NCBI RefSeq assembly: GCF_016858125.1
Contig: NZ_CP064781.1
Location: forward strand, 1,993,501-2,057,500
DNA from: Azospira restricta
Lineage (GTDB): Bacteria; Pseudomonadota; Gammaproteobacteria; Burkholderiales; Rhodocyclaceae
DNA: 64,000 nt
Direction of reading: 5' to 3'
Shown here: piece after piece, positions 32,906 through 41,495 of the stretch
Layout: every line of letters begins with the position of its first letter
How positions within the stretch are numbered: the first letter of the stretch is position 1
The notes under the pieces: generated by a model
Database searches by the model: none
Seen by the model: the letters and a program-made list of their open reading frames with translations, nothing else
Told to the model about the DNA's origin: nothing
Made by a program: the position numbers and the translations under genes

Positions 32906-34495
32906 TCAGCGTTTGTGTTCTTGTGCGGCCTTCGGCGCGATCTTCGTCACCACCCACTCCCCCGGCTGCCGTTCGACGAACTCGAAGGCAACCGCGGTGC
33001 CTGGCTTCAGGCCCTGCAGCAGCGCCGGATTGGCCGCCTTGAATTCCATCGTCATCGCCGGCCATTTCAGGCTGGGCACCGCGCCGTGCTGCAGCATCAG
33101 CGTGCCGGCAACGGCGTCGAGGCTGTCGACGCTGCCCTCGGCCTGGTGGCCGACGGCCTTCGCCGGGGCGTCCGTCGATGCGGCGGCCGGCGCCGCCGCG
33201 AGGCCGCCGAGCGCGGCCTTCAGGTTGCTCTCGGCGTCGATCAGGAAGTTGGCGGCGACGACCACCTGTTCGCCGTCCTTCACGCCGTCGAGGATCTCGA
33301 CGTAGTCGTCGCTGCGCGCGCCGGTCTTCACCTCGCGCGGCTCGAAGCGGCCTTCGCCGTGGCGCACCAGCACGACGCGGCGGGTGCCGCTGTCGATCAC
33401 CGCCGAGGCCGGCACGGTCAGCGCCGGCGCCCGCTCGCCGAGGCGCAGCTCGACCTGCGCGAACATCGCCGGCTTCAGCAGCAGGCCGGGGTTGGCGAGC
33501 TCGATGCGTACCGGCACCGTCCGCGTCCCGGCCTGCAGCGTCGGGTAGACGTAGGCGACCCGGCCCTCGAAGGTCTTGTCCGGGTAGGCGTCGATGCGCA
33601 CGCTCGCCTTCGCCCCGGTCTTCACCTGGCCGATGTCCTGCTCGGCGACGTCGGCGATGACCCACACCGATGACAGGTCGGCGATCTGGTAGAGCGCCTC
33701 GCCGGGCATGAAGCGCATACCCTGCACGGCCTTCTTCTCGGTGACGATGCCGGCCACCGGCGAGCGGAAGGTCAGCGTGCGCTTCGCCTCGCCGGAGGCA
33801 GTGAGCGCCTTCAGCTGCTCCTCGGAGATGTCCCAGTTCCTGAGCCGCGCCTTCGCCGATTCGGCGAGCTGGTTCATGCCGGCCTGCGCCGTGCCGCCGG
33901 CGTCGGCCAGCGAGGCGATGCCTTCCTTCGCGATCGCGTATTCGCGCTGCGCCGAGACCAACTCGGGGCTGTATACCTCGAACAGCGGCTGCCCCTTGCC
34001 GACCGGCTGGCCGGTGACGTTAACGTGCAGGCGCTCGACGTAGCCCTCGAACTTCGGCGAGATCGCGTACAGGCGACGCTCGTCCGGCTCGACGCGGCCG
34101 ACGGCGCGCACGCTGCGGCCGAGTGCGCGCAGCTGTGCCGCCTCGCTCTTCACGCCGAGCTTCTGCACTTTCTCGGTGCTCAGCTTGAGCGTGCCGGGAA
34201 GGCTGGCATCCTCATCCTGCTCGCCCGCGTAGACCGGGATGTAGTCCATGCCCATCGGGTCCTTCTTCGGCACCGGCGAGGTGTCGGGCAGGCCCATCGG
34301 GTTGCGGTAGTAGAGCAGCTTCCTTTCCTGCTTGCCGCCGTCGGCCGGCGGTGCCGCGGCGACCGGCGCGCCCGCGACCGGCTGCGCGCCGCGGCTGCCG
34401 AGCCAGTAGCCGCCGCCGGCGGCGGCGATCGCGGCGAGCAGCGCCAGCGCGATGCCGGCGCCCTTGTGCGTGGCCGAGGGGTTTCCCGTGGTCAA
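32906..34495 (-). CDS. cusB: Cus RND adaptor with heavy-metal-binding and CusF-like domains
   Basis: 529 residues. The start is TTG at 34493-34495, overlapping the cusC stop (TTGA) with GGGAGAAG upstream; no ATG occurs before the first conserved motif. Domains: signal anchor (12-34), heavy-metal-binding domain (YYRNPMG at 62-68, then KKDPMGMDYIPVY), adaptor core (about 100-430), and a C-terminal CusF-like domain (about 455-529) with WPAMTMEF, the Trp and Met copper ligands. It therefore combines adaptor and Cu(I)/Ag(I) chaperone. A separate cusF lies upstream. Confidence 0.92.
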   Translation of the reverse strand: MTTGNPSATHKGAGIALALLAAIAAAGGGYWLGSRGAQPVAGAPVAAAPPADGGKQERKLLYYRNPMGLPDTSPVPKKDPMGMDYIPVYAGEQDEDASLPGTLKLSTEKVQKLGVKSEAAQLRALGRSVRAVGRVEPDERRLYAISPKFEGYVERLHVNVTGQPVGKGQPLFEVYSPELVSAQREYAIAKEGIASLADAGGTAQAGMNQLAESAKARLRNWDISEEQLKALTASGEAKRTLTFRSPVAGIVTEKKAVQGMRFMPGEALYQIADLSSVWVIADVAEQDIGQVKTGAKASVRIDAYPDKTFEGRVAYVYPTLQAGTRTVPVRIELANPGLLLKPAMFAQVELRLGERAPALTVPASAVIDSGTRRVVLVRHGEGRFEPREVKTGARSDDYVEILDGVKDGEQVVVAANFLIDAESNLKAALGGLAAAPAAASTDAPAKAVGHQAEGSVDSLDAVAGTLMLQHGAVPSLKWPAMTMEFKAANPALLQGLKPGTAVAFEFVERQPGEWVVTKIAPKAAQEHKR

Positions 34496-35790
34496 AGTTC
34501 TTCTCCCAACAGTCGTTCGATCTCGGCCAGGCGCAGCTGCGCCTCGACCTGCGCCTTCAGCCGGTTCTGCTTCGCCTGCCGGATCTGCCGCTGGGCGTCG
34601 AGCAGCGTCGCGAAGTCGACCTTGCCGTTCTCGTAGCCGGCGAGCGCGGCGCGGAAACTGGTTTCGGCCTGCGGCAGGAGCTGGTTGCTGGCGAGCAGCT
34701 CGCTGCGCCGGGCGGTGTCGATGCCGCCGAGGTTTTCCGAAAGCTCGCCGAGCAGCTGCCAGCTCGTCGCCTCCTTGCGCGCGCGGGCGGCGGCGAGCAT
34801 CGCTTCCGATTCGCGCTCCTGCGCGCGGCGCGACGACTGCTGCAGCGGGATGTTCAGCTCGACCATCAGCTCCCATTCCCGCACCGAGCTCTGGTACTGG
34901 ATCGGCGAGACGCCGACGGTGAAGTCCGGGTAGCGGTTCTTGTAGGCCAGCTCGCGCCCCTTCTCGGCGGCGCGGATCTGCGCGTCGGCGGCGAACAGCT
35001 GCGGGTTCTTCGCGCGCAGGCGATCCTCCAGCGCCGCCGCGTCGAGCCGGGCCGGCGCCGGCAGCGGGCGCAGCCGTTCCGCGTCGGCCAGCGGCGCCTG
35101 CGCCGGGCGCGCGAGCAGCGCATTGACGCGGGCTTGCAGGTGGTGGCGTTCGTTTTCCAGCGCCAGCAGTTCGTTGCGCATCGCCGTCTGCTCGACCTGC
35201 GCGCGGATGACGTCCTGCTGCGCGGCGAGGCCGCCGGCGTAGCGCGCCTGCGCGACCTTTTCCAGGCGCCCCATCAGGTCGAGGATTTCCTGCGCCAGCT
35301 CGGCGTTCCGCTGCACGTAGTAGCGCTGCGCATGCGCCGCTTTCAGGCGGCCGGCGATCTCGCTCCAGGTGCCGTGCGCGCGCCCCTTGGCGCCTTCCGC
35401 CTCCTGTTCGGCGATTTCGCGCCTGAGGTCGCGCTTGCCGTACCAGGGCAGGTCCTGCATCAGCAGGTACTTGGTGCTGCCGACCTGGCTCGGCGACAGC
35501 GTCGCCTTCTGCTCGCCCATGCGCGTGATGTCGCGCAGCTCGGCGCGGAACTTCGGGTCGGGCAGCGCGCCTGCCGGAGCGACGCGCTCGCCGGCGGCTT
35601 CCGCCTCGTAGCGCATCGCGGCGAGTTCGGGGTTGCGCGTCCGCGCGTAGTCGAGCAGCGATTCGATGCTGGCGCCGGGCAGGCCGTCGCCGCGTCCGGC
35701 GTGGCTTTCCGCCGCGGCCGGCAGGCTGCCGGCGAGCAGTGTCGCGAGCGCGGCGAGGCGCAGCGCTTGTCCCGTCGTTCTTCGTGTCAT
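34492..35790 (-). CDS. cusC: Cus outer-membrane efflux channel (TolC family)
   Basis: 432 residues. A signal peptide (about 1-27) precedes two TolC-type repeats: SIESLLDYARTRNPELAAMRYEAE near 42-65 and ALEDRLRAKNPQLFAADAQI near 250-270, each followed by a long helix pair. The stop overlaps the cusB TTG start. It is the channel of the tripartite copper/silver exporter. Confidence 0.88.
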   Translation of the reverse strand: MTRRTTGQALRLAALATLLAGSLPAAAESHAGRGDGLPGASIESLLDYARTRNPELAAMRYEAEAAGERVAPAGALPDPKFRAELRDITRMGEQKATLSPSQVGSTKYLLMQDLPWYGKRDLRREIAEQEAEGAKGRAHGTWSEIAGRLKAAHAQRYYVQRNAELAQEILDLMGRLEKVAQARYAGGLAAQQDVIRAQVEQTAMRNELLALENERHHLQARVNALLARPAQAPLADAERLRPLPAPARLDAAALEDRLRAKNPQLFAADAQIRAAEKGRELAYKNRYPDFTVGVSPIQYQSSVREWELMVELNIPLQQSSRRAQERESEAMLAAARARKEATSWQLLGELSENLGGIDTARRSELLASNQLLPQAETSFRAALAGYENGKVDFATLLDAQRQIRQAKQNRLKAQVEAQLRLAEIERLLGEEL

Positions 35791-35831
35791 ACGGGTCTCC
35801 CTGGCTGGGCCGGGCCGGCCACTCCCGGATC

Positions 35832-36203
35832 TTATTTTACGGTTTCGAGATGGCGCACGGTCAGCACGCCCTTCACGTCCTCGATGCTGAAGCGGATCTT
35901 CTGCCCTTCCTTGAGCTTGCCGAACCAGGCGGTGTCCTTCAGCGCGAAGGGCATGGTCATCGCCGGCATGCCGTTCGGCAGCGGGCCGTGCGCGATGACG
36001 ATGCGGCCGGCCGCCTGGTCGAGCTTCTTGACGATGCCGTCGGCAAGCGTCGCCGCCGGCGCCGCCTGCATGCTGCCGTGGCCGGCGTGGCTGCCGTGAT
36101 CGGTGTTGGCGAACGCAGCGGGCGCGGCGGCCGCCAGCGCTGCGGCGGCAAGGGCCGGGAGCAGCAGACGGCGGGCGCGGGACGGAGTGGGCATTGAACG
36201 CAT
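35832..36203 (-). CDS. cusF: Periplasmic Cu(I)/Ag(I) chaperone CusF
   Basis: 123 residues. A signal peptide (about 1-32) precedes a His-rich start (DHGSHAGHGSM). The CusF barrel shows DGIVKKLDQAAGRIVIAHGPLP, MPAMTMPF and FSIEDVKG. The copper-site Trp usually found before the M-x-M pair is not in that place (NGMPAMTMPF), although Trp occurs later in KDTAWFGKL. It is second in the unit and 41 bases before cusC. An in-frame ATG at 36194 is an alternative start. Confidence 0.85.
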   Translation of the reverse strand: MRSMPTPSRARRLLLPALAAAALAAAAPAAFANTDHGSHAGHGSMQAAPAATLADGIVKKLDQAAGRIVIAHGPLPNGMPAMTMPFALKDTAWFGKLKEGQKIRFSIEDVKGVLTVRHLETVK

Positions 36204-36223
36204 GGCGGGCTTTCCTTTCCGGG

Positions 36224-36679
36224 TCAATGTTGGGCGAAGACGCGCGTGCTGCCGTCGGGCTGCACGAGCAGGGTCTGATAGGGCACCGGGCGCGGGCTTT
36301 CCATTCCCGGCGAGCCCGGCGGCATGCCGGGGACGGCGAGGCCGAGCGCCTTCGGCTTTTCCTTCAGCAGGCGCTGGATGTCGGCGGCCGGGACGTGGCC
36401 CTCGACGACGTAGTTGCCGATGCGCGCGGTGTGGCAGGAGCCGAGCCGCTCGGGCATGCCCAGCTTCTTCCTGGCCGCCGGCACGTCGTCGACGTCGTGC
36501 GTCGTCACCGCGAAGCCGTTCTTGCGCAGGTGCTCGACCCATTCGGTGCAACAGCCACAGTAGGGGCTCTTGTAGACCTCGACCGGGGTCGCCGGCGAGG
36601 CGAGCGCCGGGACGACAGCCATCGCCAGGCACAGGGCGGCGACGGCGCGGCGGAGGCGGGGCGGGATGGAGAAGGGCAT
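36224..36679 (-). CDS. DUF411 exported metal-binding protein
   Basis: 151 residues. A signal peptide (about 1-28) is followed by the DUF411 core: VEVYKSPYCGCCTEWVEHL with the CxCC site, a VDDVPAARKKLGMPERLGSCHTA block, and YVVEGHVPAADIQRLL. DUF411 proteins are common in copper resistance operons and are thought to be periplasmic copper-binding proteins. It is first in the cus unit, 71 bases after box B and 20 bases before cusF. Confidence 0.88.
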   Translation of the reverse strand: MPFSIPPRLRRAVAALCLAMAVVPALASPATPVEVYKSPYCGCCTEWVEHLRKNGFAVTTHDVDDVPAARKKLGMPERLGSCHTARIGNYVVEGHVPAADIQRLLKEKPKALGLAVPGMPPGSPGMESPRPVPYQTLLVQPDGSTRVFAQH

Positions 36680-36749
36680 GGTGCGCGTTCCTTGGCTGGC
36701 GAATGGCGTCAGTATCGCGGGGGCTTCCCGACAGGAAGCTGACCCGGAC

Positions 36750-36765
36750 ATTACATTTCGGTCAT
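36750..36765 (-). promoter_or_regulatory. CusR/CopR-like box B (cus unit)
   Basis: Minus-strand ATGACCGAAATGTAAT, 71 bases upstream of the DUF411 gene. It shares 13 of 16 bases with box C. Confidence 0.65.
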
Positions 36766-36777
36766 CTGCGCCCGGCG

Positions 36778-37409
36778 TCAGTGCCGGTGCCCGGCGTGGT
36801 CGTGCGCCTTGCCGCCGCGCTTGCCGGAGGGGGCGGCGATCTGGCCGAGGTGGGCGGCATGCTGCTCGGCGCCGGCGTGCGAATGGCCGTCGCTGGCAGC
36901 GATGCGCTGGCGGTACTGCGCGGCGTCGAGCGTCGGCAGCACCTGCAGGAAGGCGACCAGGTCCCAGACCTCGCTGTCCTGCATGCCGACCTTGCCCCAG
37001 GCCGGCATGCCGGTGGCGGCGACGCCGTGCTTGATGACGCGGAACTGGCGCGCCGGCAGCCGCGCATCGCCGGTCGGCGACGGTGCGGCGAGGTTCGGCG
37101 GCGGCGGGTGAGACCCTGGCGCAGCTCGCTGTCGGCGACCCCGGGCGCCAGGTGGCAGCTGGCGCACATTGCCGCGTAGTTGCCGGCGCCGCGGCGGATG
37201 CGCTCGCCGTCGGCGAGGTCGCCGGGAATCTCGACATCGGTGCTGCGCCGGTCGATCGACTGCTTGCGCACCCACTCGACGAGGCGCGTCAGCGCCGGCG
37301 GGTGCGGCGCGTCGGCGGCGACGTCGATGAAGCCGCTGTGGGCGACCAGCGAGAAACCGCCGGTGACGGCGGCGAGCGCGGCGAGGGCGCCGGCGAAAAT
37401 TCGTTTCAT
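36778..37409 (-). pseudogene. Class I cytochrome c with one-base frameshift
   Basis: [20 protein letters not shown] (signal) and the haem site [12 protein letters not shown] lie in one frame up to SELRQGL. The Met-ligand region GVAATGMPAWGKVG, EVWDLVAFLQVLP and a His-rich tail (SDGHSHAG, HDHAGHRH) lie in the next. Restoring one T in CTCAC near 37109-37112 would give QGLYPPPPNLA, the usual family sequence, so a single base is missing. If the frame is intact in the cell, it is a periplasmic c-type cytochrome of about 210 residues tied to copper stress. Confidence 0.75.
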
Positions 37410-37473
37410 GGATGGGCGGCGGCGGGAAAAGCGCCATTGTGCACGCGAACGACGAAGGTCGGACTGACGCATG

Positions 37474-37491
37474 GATTACATTCTTGTAATC
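37474..37491. promoter_or_regulatory. CusR/CopR-like box A (between cytochrome c and cusR)
   Basis: GATTACATTCTTGTAATC is a near-perfect dyad. On the minus strand its 16-base core is ATTACAAGAATGTAAT, matching boxes B and C. It is 65 bases from the cytochrome start and 84 from the cusR start, so it can serve both directions and allow autoregulation. Confidence 0.7.
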
Positions 37492-37574
37492 TGCGTGCGG
37501 CTGCGTTCGCGTTGCCGCAAAATCGCGCTGGGCGTGCATCCCGCCGCCCGCGACTACCGCCTGGGGAGGCCCGC

Positions 37575-38258
37575 ATGAAGATCCTCGTCGTCGAGGACGA
37601 AACGAAGACCGGCGACTACCTGAAGCAGGGGCTGGTCGAGGCCGGCTTCGTCGTCGACCTCGCGCGCGACGGCCGCGACGGCCTGCACCTGGCGCTCGCC
37701 GAGGCCTACGACCTGGTCGTCCTCGACGTGATGCTGCCCGGCCTCGACGGCTGGCAGATCCTGCAGGGCATCCGCGGCGCCGGCAGGGAGATGCCGGTGC
37801 TCTTCCTGACCGCGCGCGACGACATCGACGACCGCGTGCACGGCCTCGAACTCGGCGCCGACGACTATCTGGTGAAGCCCTTCGCCTTTTCCGAGCTGCT
37901 CGCGCGCGTGCGCACGCTGCTGCGCCGCGGCGGCCGCAGCAAGGAAGCGGAGACGCTGCGCGCCGCCGATCTCGAACTCGACCCGCTGCGCCGGCGGGTG
38001 ACCCGCTCGGGCCGGCGCATCGACCTCACCGCCAAGGAGTTCGCGCTGCTCGAGCTGCTGCTGCGCCGCCAGGGCGAGGTGCTGCCGCGCTCGCTGATCG
38101 CCTCGCAGGTGTGGGACATGAACTTCGACAGCGACACCAACGTCATCGAGGTCGCGGTGCGCCGCCTGCGCGCCAAGGTCGACGACGGCTTCGAGCCGAA
38201 GCTGATCCGCACCGTGCGCGGCATGGGCTACGTGCTGGAAGTCGCCGGAGAGGCCTGA
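37575..38258 (+). CDS. cusR: Copper-responsive response regulator (OmpR/CusR type)
   Basis: 227 residues. The receiver domain (1-118) has VVEDE, phospho-acceptor Asp51 in VLDVMLPG, and Lys in DYLVKPF. The OmpR-type winged helix (about 128-222) includes [22 protein letters not shown] and [17 protein letters not shown]. It belongs to the heavy-metal response regulator group. Its likely targets are the three boxes at 29189, 36750 and 37474. The stop overlaps the cusS ATG (TGATG). Confidence 0.93.
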   Translation: MKILVVEDETKTGDYLKQGLVEAGFVVDLARDGRDGLHLALAEAYDLVVLDVMLPGLDGWQILQGIRGAGREMPVLFLTARDDIDDRVHGLELGADDYLVKPFAFSELLARVRTLLRRGGRSKEAETLRAADLELDPLRRRVTRSGRRIDLTAKEFALLELLLRRQGEVLPRSLIASQVWDMNFDSDTNVIEVAVRRLRAKVDDGFEPKLIRTVRGMGYVLEVAGEA

Positions 38259-39655
38259 TGCCGGCGACGACGGGCCAGGCGACGCGGTCGATCACCTTCC
38301 GGCTGACGGCGCTGTTCGCGCTGCTCGCCTCGACCGTGCTGCTGCTGCTCGGCCTGCTCGTCGGCCGCTTGGTCGACCGGCACTTCGAGGACCTCGACAT
38401 GGAGGTGCTGCAGGGCAAGCAGCAGCTGGTCCGCCACGCGCTGGCGGCCACCGGCGGCGGCAGCGAACTCGGTGAGCTGTCGCGGCTACTGGCCGACGCG
38501 TTGGTCGGCCACGACGGCCTGGCGCTGGCGGTGCTGCGCGCCGACGGCGTGCCGCTGTTCGTCGCCGGCGATGCCGAATTCCCGCTGCTGCAGCTGCTGC
38601 CGGCGGCAGTCGGGGCGCCGCGGCCGGCGATCTGGAGCAACGCCGCCGGCCGACGCTTCCGCGGCTTCGTCAGCGCGCTCGACAGCGAAGTCGGCGGCGG
38701 GCCGGCGCTGGTCGCGGTGGCCACCGACCTTGCCCACCACGAGCATTTCATGCGCTCCTTCCTCGCCACGCTGTGGGCAGTCGTCGTCCTCGCCGCGCTG
38801 GCCACCGGCGTCCTCGGCTGGGTCGCCGTGCGCCGCGGGCTGGCGCCGCTGCAGGCGATGCGCCGCGAGGCGGCGGCGGTGACCGCGCACCGCCTCGACT
38901 TCCGGCTGGCGGAGGAGAGCGTGCCGGCCGAGCTGGCGGCGCTGGCGCGGACGCTGAACGAGATGCTGGCGCGGCTGGAGGACTCGTTCCGGCGCCTCTC
39001 CGACTTTTCGTCCGATCTCGCCCACGAGCTGCGCACGCCGGTCAGCAACCTGCTGACGCAGACGCAGGTCACGCTGTCGCGCGCACGCAGCGCCGACGAC
39101 TACCGCGACGTGCTCGCCTCCAACGCCGAGGAGCTGGAGCGCATGGCGCGCATGGTCTCCGACATGCTGTTCCTGGCCAAGGCCGAGAACGGGCTGATCG
39201 TTCCCGAGCGGCGGCCGGTCGACCTCGCCGCCGAGATCCGCGAGCTGTTCGAGTTCTACGACGCGCTCGCCGAGGAGAAGGAAATCTCGCTGCGCGTAGA
39301 CGGCGAGGGGACCGCGCTCGGCGACCGGCTGATGCTGCGCCGGGCCTTGAGCAACCTGCTCTCCAACGCGATCCGCTACACCCCGCAGCAGGGCTGCATC
39401 GTCGTCCGCATCGCTGCCGCCGACGGCGTCGTCCGCCTGGCCGTGCTCAATTCGGGCGAGCCGATTCCGGAGGTGCATCGCGCACGGCTGTTCGACCGTT
39501 TCTATCGCGCCGACAGCTCGCGCCAGCGCAGCGGCGAGGAGGCCGGGCTGGGGCTGGCGATCACCCGCTCGATCCTGGTCGCGCACGGCGGCGAGATCAG
39601 CGTCGGGCGCGAGGACGAGATGACCGTCTTTGCGCTCACCCTGCCGGCCGCCTGA
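38258..39655 (+). CDS. cusS: Heavy-metal sensor histidine kinase
   Basis: 465 residues. TM1 (about 15-36), a periplasmic sensor loop of about 130 residues and TM2 (about 168-190) are followed by a HAMP domain and an H-box, SSDLAHELRTPVSN, with His256. The ATPase domain has LLSNAIRYTP (N box), GLGLAITRSI (G2) and VREDE near the end. It is the CusS/CopS family. It phosphorylates the regulator encoded just upstream in response to periplasmic copper or silver. Confidence 0.92.
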   Translation: MPATTGQATRSITFRLTALFALLASTVLLLLGLLVGRLVDRHFEDLDMEVLQGKQQLVRHALAATGGGSELGELSRLLADALVGHDGLALAVLRADGVPLFVAGDAEFPLLQLLPAAVGAPRPAIWSNAAGRRFRGFVSALDSEVGGGPALVAVATDLAHHEHFMRSFLATLWAVVVLAALATGVLGWVAVRRGLAPLQAMRREAAAVTAHRLDFRLAEESVPAELAALARTLNEMLARLEDSFRRLSDFSSDLAHELRTPVSNLLTQTQVTLSRARSADDYRDVLASNAEELERMARMVSDMLFLAKAENGLIVPERRPVDLAAEIRELFEFYDALAEEKEISLRVDGEGTALGDRLMLRRALSNLLSNAIRYTPQQGCIVVRIAAADGVVRLAVLNSGEPIPEVHRARLFDRFYRADSSRQRSGEEAGLGLAITRSILVAHGGEISVGREDEMTVFALTLPAA

Positions 39656-39755
39656 GCTGCGCACCGCGCATCACGGGGCGGAGGGGCCTCGGCGCTGTCG
39701 CGCTTGGGGGGCGCCTGAGCGCGGCCGCCGGCGACCGGGAAGCGGAAATGACGAC

Positions 39756-40060
39756 GGGGGCCGAAGCCCCCGCCGATAGCCATTCTGTTTATCGGACGGC
39801 TATGTCCTCAGCAGGCCTTAAGCGGCCATTGCGAAACGCTCATCGTTGGCGTTTGTGGATTTGCGCGGATTACGTCCGTCGCCTTTCGGGCCGCCTGCTC
39901 GCCTTCTTTCGCCCTGTCGAGACCAGATCACCCCCCCTGTGGTGGAGGTGGGCGGAATCGAACCGCCGTCCAGAACGCTTCCGGGTTGCCGGAATTACGA
40001 CCGTACGGCAATTATGGGGGCGACCCCGGGGGATTTCAACCGGTGGCCGGAAAAAGAATT
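39756..40060 (-). ncRNA. ssrA: Circularly permuted two-piece tmRNA
   Basis: Read on the minus strand, the acceptor piece comes first (about 40060 to 39940). It has a T arm GGCGG-TTCGATT-CCGCC and acceptor strand CACCTCC-A-CCA (3' end at 39940). Four bases later (39936-39939) the coding piece starts at 39935 with GGGGGTG, which pairs with CACCTCC in 7 pairs including the G3-U pair used by alanyl-tRNA synthetase. It continues GATCTGGTCTCGACAGGG and encodes the tag ANDERFAMAA with stop TAA (39818-39850). A GGGGGC-TTCG-GCCCCC hairpin (39756-39771) ends it. The outer 5' end is approximate. Confidence 0.88.
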
Positions 40061-40068
40061 TCGGGGGT

Positions 40069-40734
40069 TCAGCCGTTGAGCAATGCGGCGATCGCGTCCG
40101 GGTGGTCGACCAGATGGTCGGCACCCCACTCCTCGATCGGGCCGCTGTCGCCGAGGTAGCCGTAGCGGACGGCGACGGTGACCATGCCAGCGGCGCGGCC
40201 GGCGTCGATGTCGCGACGGTCGTCGCCGACGTAGAGCGCGCGCTCCGGTGCGCAGCCGGCGACCGCGCAGGCCAGCCGCATCGGCTGCGGGTGCGGCTTG
40301 GTGCGCGGCGACGAGTCGCCGCTGACCAGGCAGGCGGCGCGGCGTGCGTAGCCGAGCTGGTGCATCAGCGGCAGCGTGAAGCGCTGCGACTTGTTGGTGA
40401 CGATTCCCCAGCGCAGCTGCTGCCGCTCGACGGTGTCGACCAGCGCGGCGATGCCGTCGAAGAGGCGGGTGTGCACGCACAGCGCCTGCTGGTAGTGGCC
40501 GAGGAAGCGCCGGTGGAGGCCGGGGTAGTCGGGGTGGTCCGGGCGCAGGCCGAGGCCGGCGCCGAGCATGCCGCGCACCCCTTGCGAGGTGTACGGGCGG
40601 AGGACCGACAGGTCGACCGGCGCGAGTCCGAGTTCGGCGCGCAGCGCGTTGAGCGCGGCGCCGAGGTCGGGCGCGGTGTCGGCGAAGGTGCCGTCGAGGT
40701 CGAAAAGGACGGCCTGCGGCCGTAAATCAGGCAT
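40069..40734 (-). CDS. gph: Phosphoglycolate phosphatase (HAD family)
   Basis: 221 residues. HAD motifs: nucleophile [13 protein letters not shown] (about 12-24), a Thr in IVTNKSQRF, Lys in PRTKPHPQP, and acidic YVGDDRRDI. Phosphoglycolate phosphatase clears 2-phosphoglycolate; a related HAD phosphatase cannot be excluded. In betaproteobacteria gph commonly follows ubiG, as here with an 8-base overlap. The permuted tmRNA begins directly after its stop. Confidence 0.85.
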   Translation of the reverse strand: MPDLRPQAVLFDLDGTFADTAPDLGAALNALRAELGLAPVDLSVLRPYTSQGVRGMLGAGLGLRPDHPDYPGLHRRFLGHYQQALCVHTRLFDGIAALVDTVERQQLRWGIVTNKSQRFTLPLMHQLGYARRAACLVSGDSSPRTKPHPQPMRLACAVAGCAPERALYVGDDRRDIDAGRAAGMVTVAVRYGYLGDSGPIEEWGADHLVDHPDAIAALLNG

Positions 40735-41425
40735 TGCGGACGGCGTGGACGAGGTAATTGACGTCGGTATCGCGGCCGAGCGAGTAGCTCTGCGCGAAGG
40801 GGTTGTAGCTCATGCCGATCACCTCGTCGAGTTCCAGCCCGACGCTCTTCGCCCAACGTGCCAATTCCGAAGGTTTGATGAATTTTGCATAGTCGTGGGT
40901 GCCCTTCGGCAGCAGGCGCAGCACGTATTCGGCGCCGATCACCGCCAGCAGGTAGGCCTTCGGATTGCGGTTGATGGTCGAGAAGAAAACGTGGCCGCCG
41001 GGCTTCACCAGCGCCGCGCAGGAGGCGATCGTGCTGGCCGGGTTGGGTACGTGCTCGAGCATCTCCAGGCAGGTGACGACGTCGTAGGCGCCGGGTTCGG
41101 CTTCGGCCAGCGCCTCCGCCGAGGTGTGCCGGTAGTCGACGCTGCGCCCGCTCTCGAGCAGGTGCAGGCGGGCGACGCCGAGCGCCTTCTCCGAGAGGTC
41201 GATGCCGGTGACGGCGGCGCCGCGGCCGGCCATGCCCTCGCTGAGCAGGCCGCCGCCGCAGCCGACGTCGAGCACCTTCTTGCCGGCGAGGCCGACGTGG
41301 CGGTCGATCCAGTCGAGGCGCAGCGGGTTGATTTCGTGCAAGGGGCGGAACTCGCTGTGCGGGTCCCACCAGCGGTGGGCGAGGTCGCTGAATTTCTGCA
41401 GTTCGGTCGGGTCGGCGTTGATCAT
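40727..41425 (-). CDS. ubiG: Ubiquinone O-methyltransferase UbiG
   Basis: 232 residues. The start [20 protein letters not shown] is diagnostic of UbiG. It is followed by SAM motif [34 protein letters not shown] and [12 protein letters not shown]. It performs the two O-methylations in ubiquinone synthesis at the inner-membrane surface. It overlaps gph by 8 bases. Confidence 0.95.
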   Translation of the reverse strand: MINADPTELQKFSDLAHRWWDPHSEFRPLHEINPLRLDWIDRHVGLAGKKVLDVGCGGGLLSEGMAGRGAAVTGIDLSEKALGVARLHLLESGRSVDYRHTSAEALAEAEPGAYDVVTCLEMLEHVPNPASTIASCAALVKPGGHVFFSTINRNPKAYLLAVIGAEYVLRLLPKGTHDYAKFIKPSELARWAKSVGLELDEVIGMSYNPFAQSYSLGRDTDVNYLVHAVRNA

Positions 41426-41451
41426 GCTCGTTGCATTGCGGAGATGGAAAG

Positions 41452-41479
41452 AAAAAAGCCCTGCTCGCGCAGGGCTTTT
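41452..41479 (-). terminator. Rho-independent terminator after the first OmpA-family gene
   Basis: An AAAAGCCCTGC stem pairs with GCAGGGCTTTT over a 4-base loop. Read on the minus strand it ends in six T. It lies 16 bases after the stop of the OmpA-family gene and separates it from ubiG. Confidence 0.85.
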
Positions 41480-41495
41480 CGTTCGGCGGGCAGAA

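Noticed and set aside
40014..40040. GGGGGCGACC-like sequence on the plus strand resembling a normal tmRNA 5' end
   Set aside because: The T arm, CCA, matching acceptor strand and tag are all on the minus strand; this is chance similarity inside the acceptor piece.
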